This document shows, one piece after another, positions 36,761-46,768 of a stretch of 64,000 bases of DNA (within the stretch, counting starts at the first letter, position 1; every line of letters starts with the position of its first letter). Location of the stretch: assembly GCA_016794595.1 (NCBI GenBank), contig JAEUJN010000015.1, positions 1 to 64,000 on the forward strand, in the 5' to 3' direction. The position numbers and the translations under genes were made by a program. The DNA is from Kineosporiaceae bacterium. Lineage in GTDB: Bacteria > Actinomycetota > Actinomycetes > Actinomycetales > Kineosporiaceae. The notes under the pieces are model-generated. The model worked only from the letters and a program-made list of their open reading frames with translations. It had not been told where the DNA came from and made no database searches.

Positions 36761-37986
36761 CCGGCAGGGGGCACGGCCCCGGGGAGCGCGCCGTCCTGGT
36801 GTCGGCGGTCGCCTCCCAGGCGACCGTCTCGATCTGCTCCTGGGGGCTCGGCGCGCTGGTGCCGGAGCTGGCCGCCGAGTTCGCGCTGACCGGGCCCGCG
36901 ATCGGCCTGGTGCTGGCTGCCGGCTCGGTGAGCACGGCGCTGGCCCTGGTGCCGGCCGGGGCCCTGGTCGACCGCGTCGGGCCGCGCCGCCCGCTCCTGG
37001 TCGGCGCCGTCGGTGTCGCCGCCTGCCTGATCGCCGCGGGGTACGCGTCCGGCCTGGGGGGGCTGGTGATCGCCTTCGGCGCGTTCGGGCTGTTCCAGGC
37101 GGTGATCACCCTGGCGGGAGCGGTGTCGATCCTCCACACCTTCCCGCCGGCCCGGCGCGGGACCGCGATGGGAGTGCGCCAGATGGCCGTCTCGCTGGGC
37201 GGCCTGCTCGCCGCCGTCCTGCTGCCGGGGCTGGCCGCGCTCGGCGGGGTGCGACTCGCGCTGCTCACCAGCGCCGCCCTGGCCGGGGCCTCGGCCCTGG
37301 CCTTCGCCCTGGTCAGCCCGGCACGGGGCGTGGCGAACGGCACGGGAGCGGCCCAGCGCGGACTCGCCCTCGACCTGACCGGGTTGCTGCGACGACCGGG
37401 CATGGTCCGGCTGCTGGCGCTGGCTGCGGTCTACGTGATCAGCCTGGCCGCGGTGCTCGGGTTCGCGGTTGCCGGGCTCCGGGCGGACGGCGCCGGTCCG
37501 GTCGCCGGCTCGGCCCTGTTCGTGGTGGTCAGCCTCTCGGCGATGGCCGCCCGGTTGGTCTGGGGGCGGCTCGCCGACCGGCGAGGTCCGGACGGCGTGC
37601 CGCGCCGCTGGTCCACGCTGCGGGCGATCTGGGTGGTGCTGGTGCTCGGCGCGCTGGGCTACTGGGCGCTCAGCCCGATCGGCGCGGTGGCGCTGGTGCC
37701 TGCCATGGCCGTGCTCGCCTTCGGGGCGTTCGGGGCCAACGGGGTGCTCCAGTTGATCGCCGGCGAACTCGCCGGACCGGAACGCGCCGGCCAGGGGGTG
37801 GGGCTGGCCTCGATGGTGCTGTTCGGGGTCTCCGCGCTGGTCTCGCCGGTGCACGGCTGGGTGGCCGACACGTTCGGGTACCGCGCGCTGTGGCTGATCT
37901 GTGCAGGGTGCGGGCTGGTGTGCCTGCTGCTGACCGATGGCACGCGCCGAGTCGTGCCGAGCAGGATCGGAGAAGCACCGGCCTGA
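36757..37986 (+). CDS. major facilitator superfamily transporter
   Basis: 409 residues with about 12 hydrophobic helices. An MFS loop 2-3 motif is present (GALVDRVGPRRPLL near residue 68), with a second copy near residue 275 (GRLADRRGPDGVPRR). The substrate is unknown; the family covers drug and metabolite exporters. The start GTG overlaps the stop of the AraC gene by 4 bases, so it is co-transcribed and probably controlled by it. Confidence 0.9.
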   Translation: MTGRGHGPGERAVLVSAVASQATVSICSWGLGALVPELAAEFALTGPAIGLVLAAGSVSTALALVPAGALVDRVGPRRPLLVGAVGVAACLIAAGYASGLGGLVIAFGAFGLFQAVITLAGAVSILHTFPPARRGTAMGVRQMAVSLGGLLAAVLLPGLAALGGVRLALLTSAALAGASALAFALVSPARGVANGTGAAQRGLALDLTGLLRRPGMVRLLALAAVYVISLAAVLGFAVAGLRADGAGPVAGSALFVVVSLSAMAARLVWGRLADRRGPDGVPRRWSTLRAIWVVLVLGALGYWALSPIGAVALVPAMAVLAFGAFGANGVLQLIAGELAGPERAGQGVGLASMVLFGVSALVSPVHGWVADTFGYRALWLICAGCGLVCLLLTDGTRRVVPSRIGEAPA

Positions 37987-37996
37987 CGGCGGCGCC

Positions 37997-38002
37997 TACG
38001 GT
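37997..38002 (+). promoter_or_regulatory. -10 element, leaderless VOC gene promoter
   Basis: TACGGT ends six bases before the ATG at 38009. Confidence 0.4.
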
Positions 38003-38008
38003 CGTGGC

Positions 38009-38407
38009 ATGACAATCAGAGTGACCACCATGTTCATCCCCGTCCAGGATCCCGAGGCCGCCCTCGGCTTCTACCGGGACGCACTCGGCCTCGAGATCCG
38101 CATGGACGTCGCCTCCGAGGGCCTGCGCTGGGTGACCCTCGGGGCCCCCGGCCAGGACGTCGGGATCGTGCTGTTCCAGCCGGAGGGCGGGCGATCCCGG
38201 GCCGAGGCCGACCAGTACCTCTCGCTGATGGCGAAGGGCTCGATCCAGGCGGCGATCTTCAGTTCCGATGATCTCGACACCACCTTCGAGAAGGTCCGCG
38301 CATCGGGGGCGGAGGTGGTGGAGGAGCCGACCTCCCAGCCCTGGGGCGCCCGGGACTGCGCGTTCCGCGACCCGTCGGGCAACCTGGTCCGGATCGCCCA
38401 GGCCTGA
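38009..38407 (+). CDS. VOC family protein (glyoxalase/bleomycin-resistance fold)
   Basis: 132 residues forming two beta-alpha-beta-beta-beta modules: MTIRVTTMFIPVQDPEAALGFYRDALGLEIRMD, then CAFRDPSGNLVRIAQ at the end. VOC members act as metal-dependent lyases, dioxygenases or drug-binding proteins; the function here is unknown. The partner AraC regulator lies 1.2 kb upstream, separated by the MFS gene. The ATG is six bases after a TACGGT element. Confidence 0.9.
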   Translation: MTIRVTTMFIPVQDPEAALGFYRDALGLEIRMDVASEGLRWVTLGAPGQDVGIVLFQPEGGRSRAEADQYLSLMAKGSIQAAIFSSDDLDTTFEKVRASGAEVVEEPTSQPWGARDCAFRDPSGNLVRIAQA

Positions 38408-38570
38408 CGTCCGGCCCGAACATCCGGACGCCAGCGTCCGAACCCGAACGTCCGGACCCCGGAGGGGAGCGGCGGGGCGATCACGGCGATCATCTGGGAT
38501 GCTCCCGTGGTCGCCCCGAGGCATGCCGGTCGCCCGGGGTCTCGCCCTGCCGAACGAGAGGCCCGAGAGC

Positions 38571-40970
<2,400 letters not shown>

Positions 40971-41462
40971 TCACCCGCCGTCCGGCGCCGTCCTGAGTCG
41001 GGGGGGCTCGACCGTGGTCCGATGGCCGTCGCCCGCATCCCGGGATGCGAGGGACTGCACGGCCTCCCGGACCCAGCCGAGCAGGCCGGCCACGTCCACC
41101 CCGTGGGGCGGTGCGCTCGCGTAGGGGGCGATGCGTTCGGCACCACGGAGCAGGACGGCGCGAGCGCCCTTGACATTCCCGCGCATCGCGTGGGTCAGGC
41201 CGACGGCGAGTTGGGCCAGCCCCTGCCACAGGTCGCGCTCGCCCTCGGGGGCGTGCTTCCAGATCCCCTCCAGCACCTCGTGGGCATGAAAGGGCCGCCC
41301 GTCGTCCACCAGGCGCTGGGCCTCGGCCAGCCCCTGCTCGGGAGTCAGGGCCAGGTCGTCCGGAACGCGTTCGACGCCCGCGCTGCCCGGTGCGAGCGGC
41401 CGTCCCAGGCCGTCGCGCGGCCGCGCGTTGCGCGGCCGGCCACTGGCATCGCGATCACGCAT
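40971..41462 (-). CDS. DUF309 domain protein
   Basis: 163 residues with a helical DUF309 core: EAQRLVDDGRPFHAHEVLEGIWKHAPEGERDLWQGLAQLAVGLTHAMRGNVKGARAVL (about residues 47-105). The flanks are Arg/Pro-rich. Function of the family is unknown. The ATG at 41460-41462 has AAGGGG upstream. It is convergent with, and directly adjacent to, the UvrA-like gene. Confidence 0.85.
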   Translation of the reverse strand: MRDRDASGRPRNARPRDGLGRPLAPGSAGVERVPDDLALTPEQGLAEAQRLVDDGRPFHAHEVLEGIWKHAPEGERDLWQGLAQLAVGLTHAMRGNVKGARAVLLRGAERIAPYASAPPHGVDVAGLLGWVREAVQSLASRDAGDGHRTTVEPPRLRTAPDGG

Positions 41463-41651
41463 CGACGTCCCCTTCCGCCTGCGGTGGCCAGGATGGCCTC
41501 ATCCTCGCCGGTGACGGACGCTGCTGCGAACAGGCGGACGGCGCTCAGGGGGGCGGGTCAGCGAGAACCCGGCGCCGACCTGTCGGCTCGCGGGCCAGCG
41601 GGCTCACTCCTAGCCTCGGGGCAGGACCGTGCCTGAGACGGGAGCCGGGAC

Positions 41652-42356
41652 GTGGACCTGATCCTGAGTGAGCGCGAGCAGGCGGCCTGGCGCACGCTCC
41701 TGACCGAGGAGCCACTCGCCGATCGAGTGACGCTGTCCCCCAACCTCTTGCAGCGGCTCGCCGTGTTGGTTCCCGCGGACGCGATCTCGAGTTGTGTGGC
41801 CGCGAACACCGGCACGGTCACCCACTTCGTCCAGGTACCCACCGGCTACCACGAGACCCATGCCGTCCCTGTGGATCACAACGGCCCGTTCTACGTGGGA
41901 ACGATGCACTGGTCCCGTCTGCCACGGCAGGCAGCCACGTGTGGCGCCATCCTGCCGGGGCACGCCGACGGACTGTCGCTGGGGTTCCGCAGCGGGCCGG
42001 ACGCCGTGGCGCAAGTAGCCTTCGACCGTCGTCGGCGTCCGTTCACCGAGCGAGACCTTGCCATGCTCGACCTGCTCGCCCCCGTTCTCCAGCGACACCT
42101 GCGCCGGCGTCCCACGCCGAGCACGATCTCGCCCCTGACCGTGCAGGAGAGCCGGGTTCTGATGCAGGTCGCCACTGGCGCCTCGAACCTCGAGATCGCC
42201 TCGCACCTGTTCATCTCGGTGGGCACGGTCCGCAAACACCTGGAGAACGCCTACCGCAAGCTGGGCGTGGCGAACCGGATGGCGGCGGTGGTGGCCTTCG
42301 AGGGCCGCCCGCTGCTGGACCCCGAACGGGGCGAACGGGTGGCGAGATACGCCTGA
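41652..42356 (+). CDS. LuxR family transcriptional regulator
   Basis: 234 residues. The C-terminal LuxR/GerE helix-turn-helix (about 160-220) reads LTVQESRVLMQVATGASNLEIASHLFISVGTVRKHLENAYRKLGV. The N-terminal 150 residues look GAF-like, without the TraR pheromone pocket or receiver signature. The GTG start has GGGAG nine bases upstream. It lies 77 bases before a secreted haloperoxidase/PAP2 gene on the same strand, a likely target. Confidence 0.88.
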   Translation: MDLILSEREQAAWRTLLTEEPLADRVTLSPNLLQRLAVLVPADAISSCVAANTGTVTHFVQVPTGYHETHAVPVDHNGPFYVGTMHWSRLPRQAATCGAILPGHADGLSLGFRSGPDAVAQVAFDRRRRPFTERDLAMLDLLAPVLQRHLRRRPTPSTISPLTVQESRVLMQVATGASNLEIASHLFISVGTVRKHLENAYRKLGVANRMAAVVAFEGRPLLDPERGERVARYA

Positions 42357-42433
42357 ACGCGTATACCCCGAGCTCGCAGCGCCACCCAGCCTGGTGAGAG
42401 CAGCACCTCGCTGCACTCATCAGGAGGATTGCC

Positions 42434-43666
42434 ATGACATCTCGTTGGTTCCGCATCGGTACCGTCGCCGCGTCCGTCACGCTCACCGGGGTGTTGGTCG
42501 CGGCCGTGGGTCAGGCCGTGGCTGCCGGTCGCCATTCCCCGCCACCCACCGAGACCTCGCTGGCCGCTTCGACCGCCGTCCAGTGGCAGCGCACGGCCAG
42601 CCGTACCGTCTTCGCCGAGGGGGCACTCGCCCCTCCGTCGGGGGCGCTGTATCTGGCCTTCACCTCCCTCGCCGTCCACGAGGCGGCGCAGGCTGCGCAA
42701 CGCCACGGCCCGCACGCGGCGACCGCTGCGGTGACCACCGCGGCGCACGACGTCCTGGCGGAGTACTTCCCCGCCTCCCGCACCGGTCTCGCCCGTGAGC
42801 GTGACGCCAGTCTGGCGCGCGTGCCCCAGGGCCGGATGCGCGCCGAGGGCATCCGGCTCGGCGAGCGCGCCGCCGACGCGATGATCTCCTCGCGCTACGG
42901 CGATGGCCGCGGGGCACCGGTGGTCTACACCAGGTCCCCGGCCCCCGGCATCTGGCAGCCGCCACCCGATGGTTCGATGGCCCTGGCCTGGCTGGGCGCC
43001 GTACGACCTGTGGTCGACATCGAACCGGTCGCCGTCGACGGCCCGGATCCCCTGCGCAGCAAGCAGTATGCCGCGGACTTCCGCGAGGTCGTGCGGGTCG
43101 GGGGCAAGGACTCGACGGTCCGCACCGCCGAGCAGACGGCGATCGCCACGTTCTTCGCCGCGAACCCCGTTCCGGTCTATCGCGAGGCCGTCTGCCGCTA
43201 CCTGGACGGCGAACCGCAGACCCTGCTCGCGACGACCCGGCTGTTCGCCCGGATGGACTCCGCGGTGGCAACGGCGTTCATCAGGACCTGGCGACTGAAG
43301 TTCGACATCGGGTTCTGGCGCCCCTTCCAGGCGATCCCCGCGGCCGACTCCGACGCCAACCCCGCGACGCACCCCCGGTCGGACTGGGCACCGCTGGTGA
43401 CCAACCCGTCCTACCCGGACTACGTCAGCGGGCACGCTGCGGCCACCTCACCGGTCGCCCAGATCCTGCGCCGGACATTCGGGGACGCGACGCCACTGAC
43501 CCTTCAGGCCGGAGGGCAGCAACGCCGCTACGCCTCGCTCAGCGATCTGGAGCACGAGGCGCTCAACGCCCGCATCTGGGGTGGCCTGCACTTCCGGGAC
43601 GCGATGGAGGACGGCTATCGCCTCGGGCACCTCACCGCCGACCGGGTGATGGCGGCCATCCGTTGA
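42434..43666 (+). CDS. secreted vanadium-dependent haloperoxidase / PAP2 superfamily protein
   Basis: 410 residues. A signal peptide (WFRIGTVAASVTLTGVLVAAVGQAVA) is followed by a helical vanadium-haloperoxidase/PAP2 domain. Its active-site blocks are KFDIGFWRPFQAI (about 297), PSYPDYVSGHAA (about 328) and ARIWGGLHFRDAMEDG (about 378). Soluble family members are haloperoxidases or acid phosphatases; the two cannot be separated by sequence here. CAGGAGG sits just before the ATG. A strong hairpin terminator follows at 43677. Confidence 0.88.
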   Translation: MTSRWFRIGTVAASVTLTGVLVAAVGQAVAAGRHSPPPTETSLAASTAVQWQRTASRTVFAEGALAPPSGALYLAFTSLAVHEAAQAAQRHGPHAATAAVTTAAHDVLAEYFPASRTGLARERDASLARVPQGRMRAEGIRLGERAADAMISSRYGDGRGAPVVYTRSPAPGIWQPPPDGSMALAWLGAVRPVVDIEPVAVDGPDPLRSKQYAADFREVVRVGGKDSTVRTAEQTAIATFFAANPVPVYREAVCRYLDGEPQTLLATTRLFARMDSAVATAFIRTWRLKFDIGFWRPFQAIPAADSDANPATHPRSDWAPLVTNPSYPDYVSGHAAATSPVAQILRRTFGDATPLTLQAGGQQRRYASLSDLEHEALNARIWGGLHFRDAMEDGYRLGHLTADRVMAAIR

Positions 43667-43676
43667 GCGCGGCCGA

Positions 43677-43702
43677 GCGCCGGCGGGCAGGCCCGCCGGC
43701 GC
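43677..43702. terminator. hairpin between convergent haloperoxidase and DoxX genes
   Basis: Perfect 12-bp arms GCGCCGGCGGGC and GCCCGCCGGCGC enclose a 2-base spacer. The element sits 10 bases after the haloperoxidase stop and can serve both strands. Confidence 0.7.
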
Positions 43703-43727
43703 CGGTGCGCCGTCTGCCGGTGCCGGT

Positions 43728-44111
43728 TCAGGCGCCGGGTGAGGGGTCCCTGGGCGCGGCGGCCACGGCCACCAGTCCGCCGAGCAGTCCGAGGTTCTTC
43801 AGGAACTGGATCCGGTTGATGGTGCGCATCTTCGGATCCTCTGTGCGCCAGTAGGAATGAGCGGCCAGCGTGGTCGGTACCAGGGACGCCGCCAGGCCCA
43901 GCGCCGCGGCCCGCGGCAGGACCCCGGTGGCCAGGGCGAGGCCCCCGGCGACCATGGCGGCACCGTTGAACCGGACGGCGACCTCGGGCGAGGGGATGCC
44001 GAGAGAGGCCGCGAGCGCGACCCGGCCGCCGGGCTCTGTGGCACCCGACCAGCCCATCACGACAAAGGGTGCGGCGAGGCCCACCAGGCCCGCCCGGCGC
44101 AGGAACGACAT
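43728..44111 (-). CDS. DoxX family membrane protein
   Basis: 127 residues with about four hydrophobic helices, starting MSFLRRAGLVGLAAPFVVMGWSG. It contains the DoxX-like VRFNGAAMVAGGLALATGVLPRAAALGLAASLVPTTLAAHSYW. DoxX proteins are associated with oxidoreductase complexes, but the role of this one is unknown. The ATG at 44109-44111 is preferred because GGGAG lies five bases upstream. It follows a 29-residue membrane peptide gene by 30 bases. Confidence 0.85.
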   Translation of the reverse strand: MSFLRRAGLVGLAAPFVVMGWSGATEPGGRVALAASLGIPSPEVAVRFNGAAMVAGGLALATGVLPRAAALGLAASLVPTTLAAHSYWRTEDPKMRTINRIQFLKNLGLLGGLVAVAAAPRDPSPGA

Positions 44112-44141
44112 CGTGACTCCCAGCACGTGGTTCGGCCGAGA

Positions 44142-44231
44142 TCAGTCGGCCACCGAGGCGGCGAGGGCGATGGCGGTCACGATGAGCAGCACCGCCGCGG
44201 GAAGCACCAGGTACCGCACGAGTCCGCTCAC
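44142..44231 (-). CDS. 29-residue membrane peptide upstream of DoxX gene
   Basis: A short frame beginning GTG AGC GGA encodes MSGLVRYLVLPAAVLLIVTA... ending SVAD, a single hydrophobic helix. GGAGG stands at the ideal six-base spacing before the GTG, which is stronger than most ribosome-binding sites in this window. It lies 30 bases ahead of the DoxX gene on the same strand. No family is recognised; it may be a small subunit or regulator of the DoxX protein. Confidence 0.6.
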   Translation of the reverse strand: MSGLVRYLVLPAAVLLIVTAIALAASVAD

Positions 44232-44325
44232 ATCACCCCTCCGTCCCCCTCTGAACCCTGCTGCAGGGTTGCCCTCACCACTGTGTCACCCCCGACCACC
44301 TCCTGGAGCGGATTCGCGCGCCGGG

Positions 44326-44847
44326 TCAGTAGCCGATCCGCCAGTTCTCCAGCAACCCCCGCAGGTAGGCGGCCTGGGCGACGTGGGCCACGGCGTCGTC
44401 GATGATGCTGACGATCCGCACGCCCCGGGTGACCGGCGGGTCCCACCGGACGTCGACGACGTCGTCCAGGTCTGCCGGCGACAACCCCTCGACATGGTCG
44501 ACCACCCGCGCGACCACGGCCTGCAGGTAATCGCCCAGGAGGGCCGGGTCGGTGACCCGAACCGTGGCCACCTCGGCCGGGGAATCCCCGAAGCCGATCT
44601 CCTCGACGGCGCGATGAACCCCGAGCCGCTGAGCCCACCCCTGTTCGAGCCAGACCTGGCGTCCGCCGGAAAGCTCCGCGAGCTGCGCATCCTGCTGGCG
44701 AGCGGCGTGCCAGATCAGCCAGGCGATCGAGGAGTGCTCGCCGTCCGGCATCTGGTTCAGGACCTCGGGGCCGATCCCGTCCAGGACCTGGCGAGCACTG
44801 TCGACCGGACGCCGCGCAGCGTCGATCAGGATGTCGCGGTGGTCCAT
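44326..44847 (-). CDS. DinB/DUF664 family protein (mycothiol-dependent fold)
   Basis: A 173-residue four-helix DinB-like protein: MDHRDILIDAARRPVDSARQVLDGIG, IAWLIWHAARQQDAQLAELSG and the late helix VRIVSIIDDAVAHVAQAAYLRGLLE. The conserved His positions of the metal site are present (WHAARQQD, DHVEGL, HVAQAA). In actinobacteria many members use mycothiol or are thiol-dependent S-transferases. The ATG at 44845-44847 has GAGGAG upstream. It follows the glycosyltransferase gene by 33 bases, possibly co-transcribed. Confidence 0.82.
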   Translation of the reverse strand: MDHRDILIDAARRPVDSARQVLDGIGPEVLNQMPDGEHSSIAWLIWHAARQQDAQLAELSGGRQVWLEQGWAQRLGVHRAVEEIGFGDSPAEVATVRVTDPALLGDYLQAVVARVVDHVEGLSPADLDDVVDVRWDPPVTRGVRIVSIIDDAVAHVAQAAYLRGLLENWRIGY

Positions 44848-44880
44848 GGGCTCTCCTCGTCGGCTCCGCGTCATCACCGG

Positions 44881-46173
44881 TCATGCCGCGGTGGGCTCAC
44901 AGTGTCGCGCCAGCCAGGTCCGGACGGCGTGTGCGGCGTTCGCCGCGCCGTCCACGGTGGCGTACCACCCCTGCACTCGCGCCGCACCGGCGGCGAAGCC
45001 CGGCTCGGTGAGCACGCGTCGCACGGCCTCGGTGAGGCGGGGGCTGTCCGCGTGGCGGGGGGCGACCGCGAGGGCGGCGCCCTGGCGGGCGGCGAGGCCG
45101 ACGTTGAGCTCCTGCTCCGCGTGCAGCGGGATGCCGACCACCGGCGTCCCGCTGGCCATGGCCGTCTGGATGCTCCCCTGGCCACCCATGGTCACGGCCA
45201 CGTCCACGCGCGGCATGACGCGGTGATTGGGCAGAAGCCCGGCGACGACCACGGCCGGGTCGTCACTCGGGCCGTGATCGTGGATCGTGGCGCCGACGAT
45301 CACCCGCACCCCGGATGCCCGGACCCGCCTCACCACCGCCCGCAACGTGTCGGGAGTGGTGGAGGAGAGGACGACCAGCGCCGTGGGCTCGGACCCGTCC
45401 AGGAAGGCCTCGACGGCGGCTGGGATCGGCAGGTCGAGCCGGGCGAACAGCGGGCCGGTGGCCACTAGGTGAGTACCGGCACGGAAGGCCCGGGGACGGC
45501 GAGGCTGCCAACGCTCCAGGTCGTCCGCGCTGATGCCCAGCACGTGCGCCGTGTCGGTGACCAGGGTCAGGTCCCCCAGCATCAAGGCCGCCAGCGTGGG
45601 GACCCGCTCGACCCCGAGCTCGTCGGCGACCTCGTTGAGGAACCGAGTGGCCCCCGCCATCCGCATCGGAGTGCCGTTGGCGAAGCGGCGTTTGAGCCAC
45701 GCGGGAATCAGGTCGGCGGCCGGGATGGGCATGCTCGTGGGCGCGGGCGCCAGGCCGCGTTCGAAGATCGGCGGCACGTAGGAACCACCGTGCGAGGTCA
45801 CCAGGGGGATCTGGGCCACCCGGGAGGAGAGGTAGGTGGTCAGGGTGAACCCGGTGATCACCGCCCGAGCACCCACCGCCCGGAAGAACTCGGCTTCGGC
45901 GGCGACGCTGCCCCGCACCTCCTCCGCCGGCTGCATCCGGACCCCCGGACGGCCGATCTGGACCAGATCACGCAGGAACGCCGCGCAGCGGAGGGCGTCG
46001 AAGCGCGGCTCGAGCAGGGTGTACTGCTCCCCGGCGTCGTCCAGCACCCGGGTGAACGGGCCGCCGTGGGTGGCGAGGCAGACCGCCTCGCCCTGCCTGC
46101 GCAACGCCTGGGCCAGGTGCAGCATGCGAGAGGTCTCGGACAGGAAGCCACAGTGTGGCACCAGGGCGATCAT
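44881..46173 (-). CDS. GT1-family (UDP-glycosyltransferase/MGT-like) glycosyltransferase
   Basis: 430 residues with the two-domain GT-B layout of GT1 enzymes: N-terminal MIALVPHCGFLSETSRMLHLAQALRRQGEAVCLATHGG and a C-terminal donor block MGGQGSIQTAMASGTPVVGIPLHAEQELN (about residues 350-380). The usual leading His of that motif (HGGxGT) is Met here. MGT-type enzymes glycosylate macrolides or other small molecules; the acceptor is unknown. GAGGAGG lies six bases before the ATG at 46171-46173. It is divergent from a MarR gene with a shared 42-base promoter region. Confidence 0.85.
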   Translation of the reverse strand: MIALVPHCGFLSETSRMLHLAQALRRQGEAVCLATHGGPFTRVLDDAGEQYTLLEPRFDALRCAAFLRDLVQIGRPGVRMQPAEEVRGSVAAEAEFFRAVGARAVITGFTLTTYLSSRVAQIPLVTSHGGSYVPPIFERGLAPAPTSMPIPAADLIPAWLKRRFANGTPMRMAGATRFLNEVADELGVERVPTLAALMLGDLTLVTDTAHVLGISADDLERWQPRRPRAFRAGTHLVATGPLFARLDLPIPAAVEAFLDGSEPTALVVLSSTTPDTLRAVVRRVRASGVRVIVGATIHDHGPSDDPAVVVAGLLPNHRVMPRVDVAVTMGGQGSIQTAMASGTPVVGIPLHAEQELNVGLAARQGAALAVAPRHADSPRLTEAVRRVLTEPGFAAGAARVQGWYATVDGAANAAHAVRTWLARHCEPTAA

Positions 46174-46198
46174 GAGCTGCCTCCTCGGTGGACGAGAC

Positions 46199-46215
46199 AA
46201 GGTAATATATTGGAT
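46199..46215. promoter_or_regulatory. shared AT-rich promoter/operator between glycosyltransferase and marR genes
   Basis: The 42 bases between the two divergent start codons contain AAGGTAATATATTGG, a TAATATATTA-like palindrome. TAATAT at 46203-46208 ends seven bases before the marR ATG (leaderless). MarR binding here would control both genes; this is inference. Confidence 0.55.
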
Positions 46216-46737
46216 ATGACCTCTCGCGAGCAATGGCTCGACCTCTCACTCGACGGCCTCGACGCCGCTCGGGCCGATCGGGTGCGGGCCTTCCGCGTGC
46301 TGATGGTCGTGGGAATCCGCCTGCGCGGCCTGCTCGACCGGGCTCTGGCCCCCAGCGGGCTCACCGCCCAACAGGGGGCGATGGCGTCCTGGATCGAGGC
46401 CCAGCCAGCGCCGCCCACGATCTCGGCCGTGGCCGCCGGCCTCGGGATGACGCATCAGAACGTCAAGCAGATCGCCCTTGCCCTCGAGCGCAAGGGCCTG
46501 GTGGACATCCAGGTCGATCCTGATGACCGACGCGCTCGCCGGCTGGTGCTGACCGAGGCACACGGCGAGTTCTGGGGCCGACGCAACCCGCACGACCTCG
46601 CCGCGGTCCAAGACTGGATGGCCGTCTGGACCGAGGACGAGGTGAGTGAGGCGCTGAATCTCCTCCTTCGCCTTCACCATCACCTCGCCTCGCAGGACCC
46701 CCGTGCCTCACAGGGCCTCCATGCCTGGCAGGACTGA
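46216..46737 (+). CDS. MarR family transcriptional regulator
   Basis: A 173-residue winged-helix protein. The core is RALAPSGLTAQQGAMASWIEAQP, TISAVAAGLGMTHQNVKQIALALERKGLVDIQVDPDDRRARRLVLTEAH. It is divergent from the GT1 glycosyltransferase gene and likely represses it and itself. The ATG follows the TAATAT element by seven bases and no Shine-Dalgarno is needed. It is convergent with the copper-ATPase gene, 31 bases away. Confidence 0.9.
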   Translation: MTSREQWLDLSLDGLDAARADRVRAFRVLMVVGIRLRGLLDRALAPSGLTAQQGAMASWIEAQPAPPTISAVAAGLGMTHQNVKQIALALERKGLVDIQVDPDDRRARRLVLTEAHGEFWGRRNPHDLAAVQDWMAVWTEDEVSEALNLLLRLHHHLASQDPRASQGLHAWQD

Positions 46738-46768
46738 CCGCGCACCGTGCCGCCCGTCGGCCTCGAGC

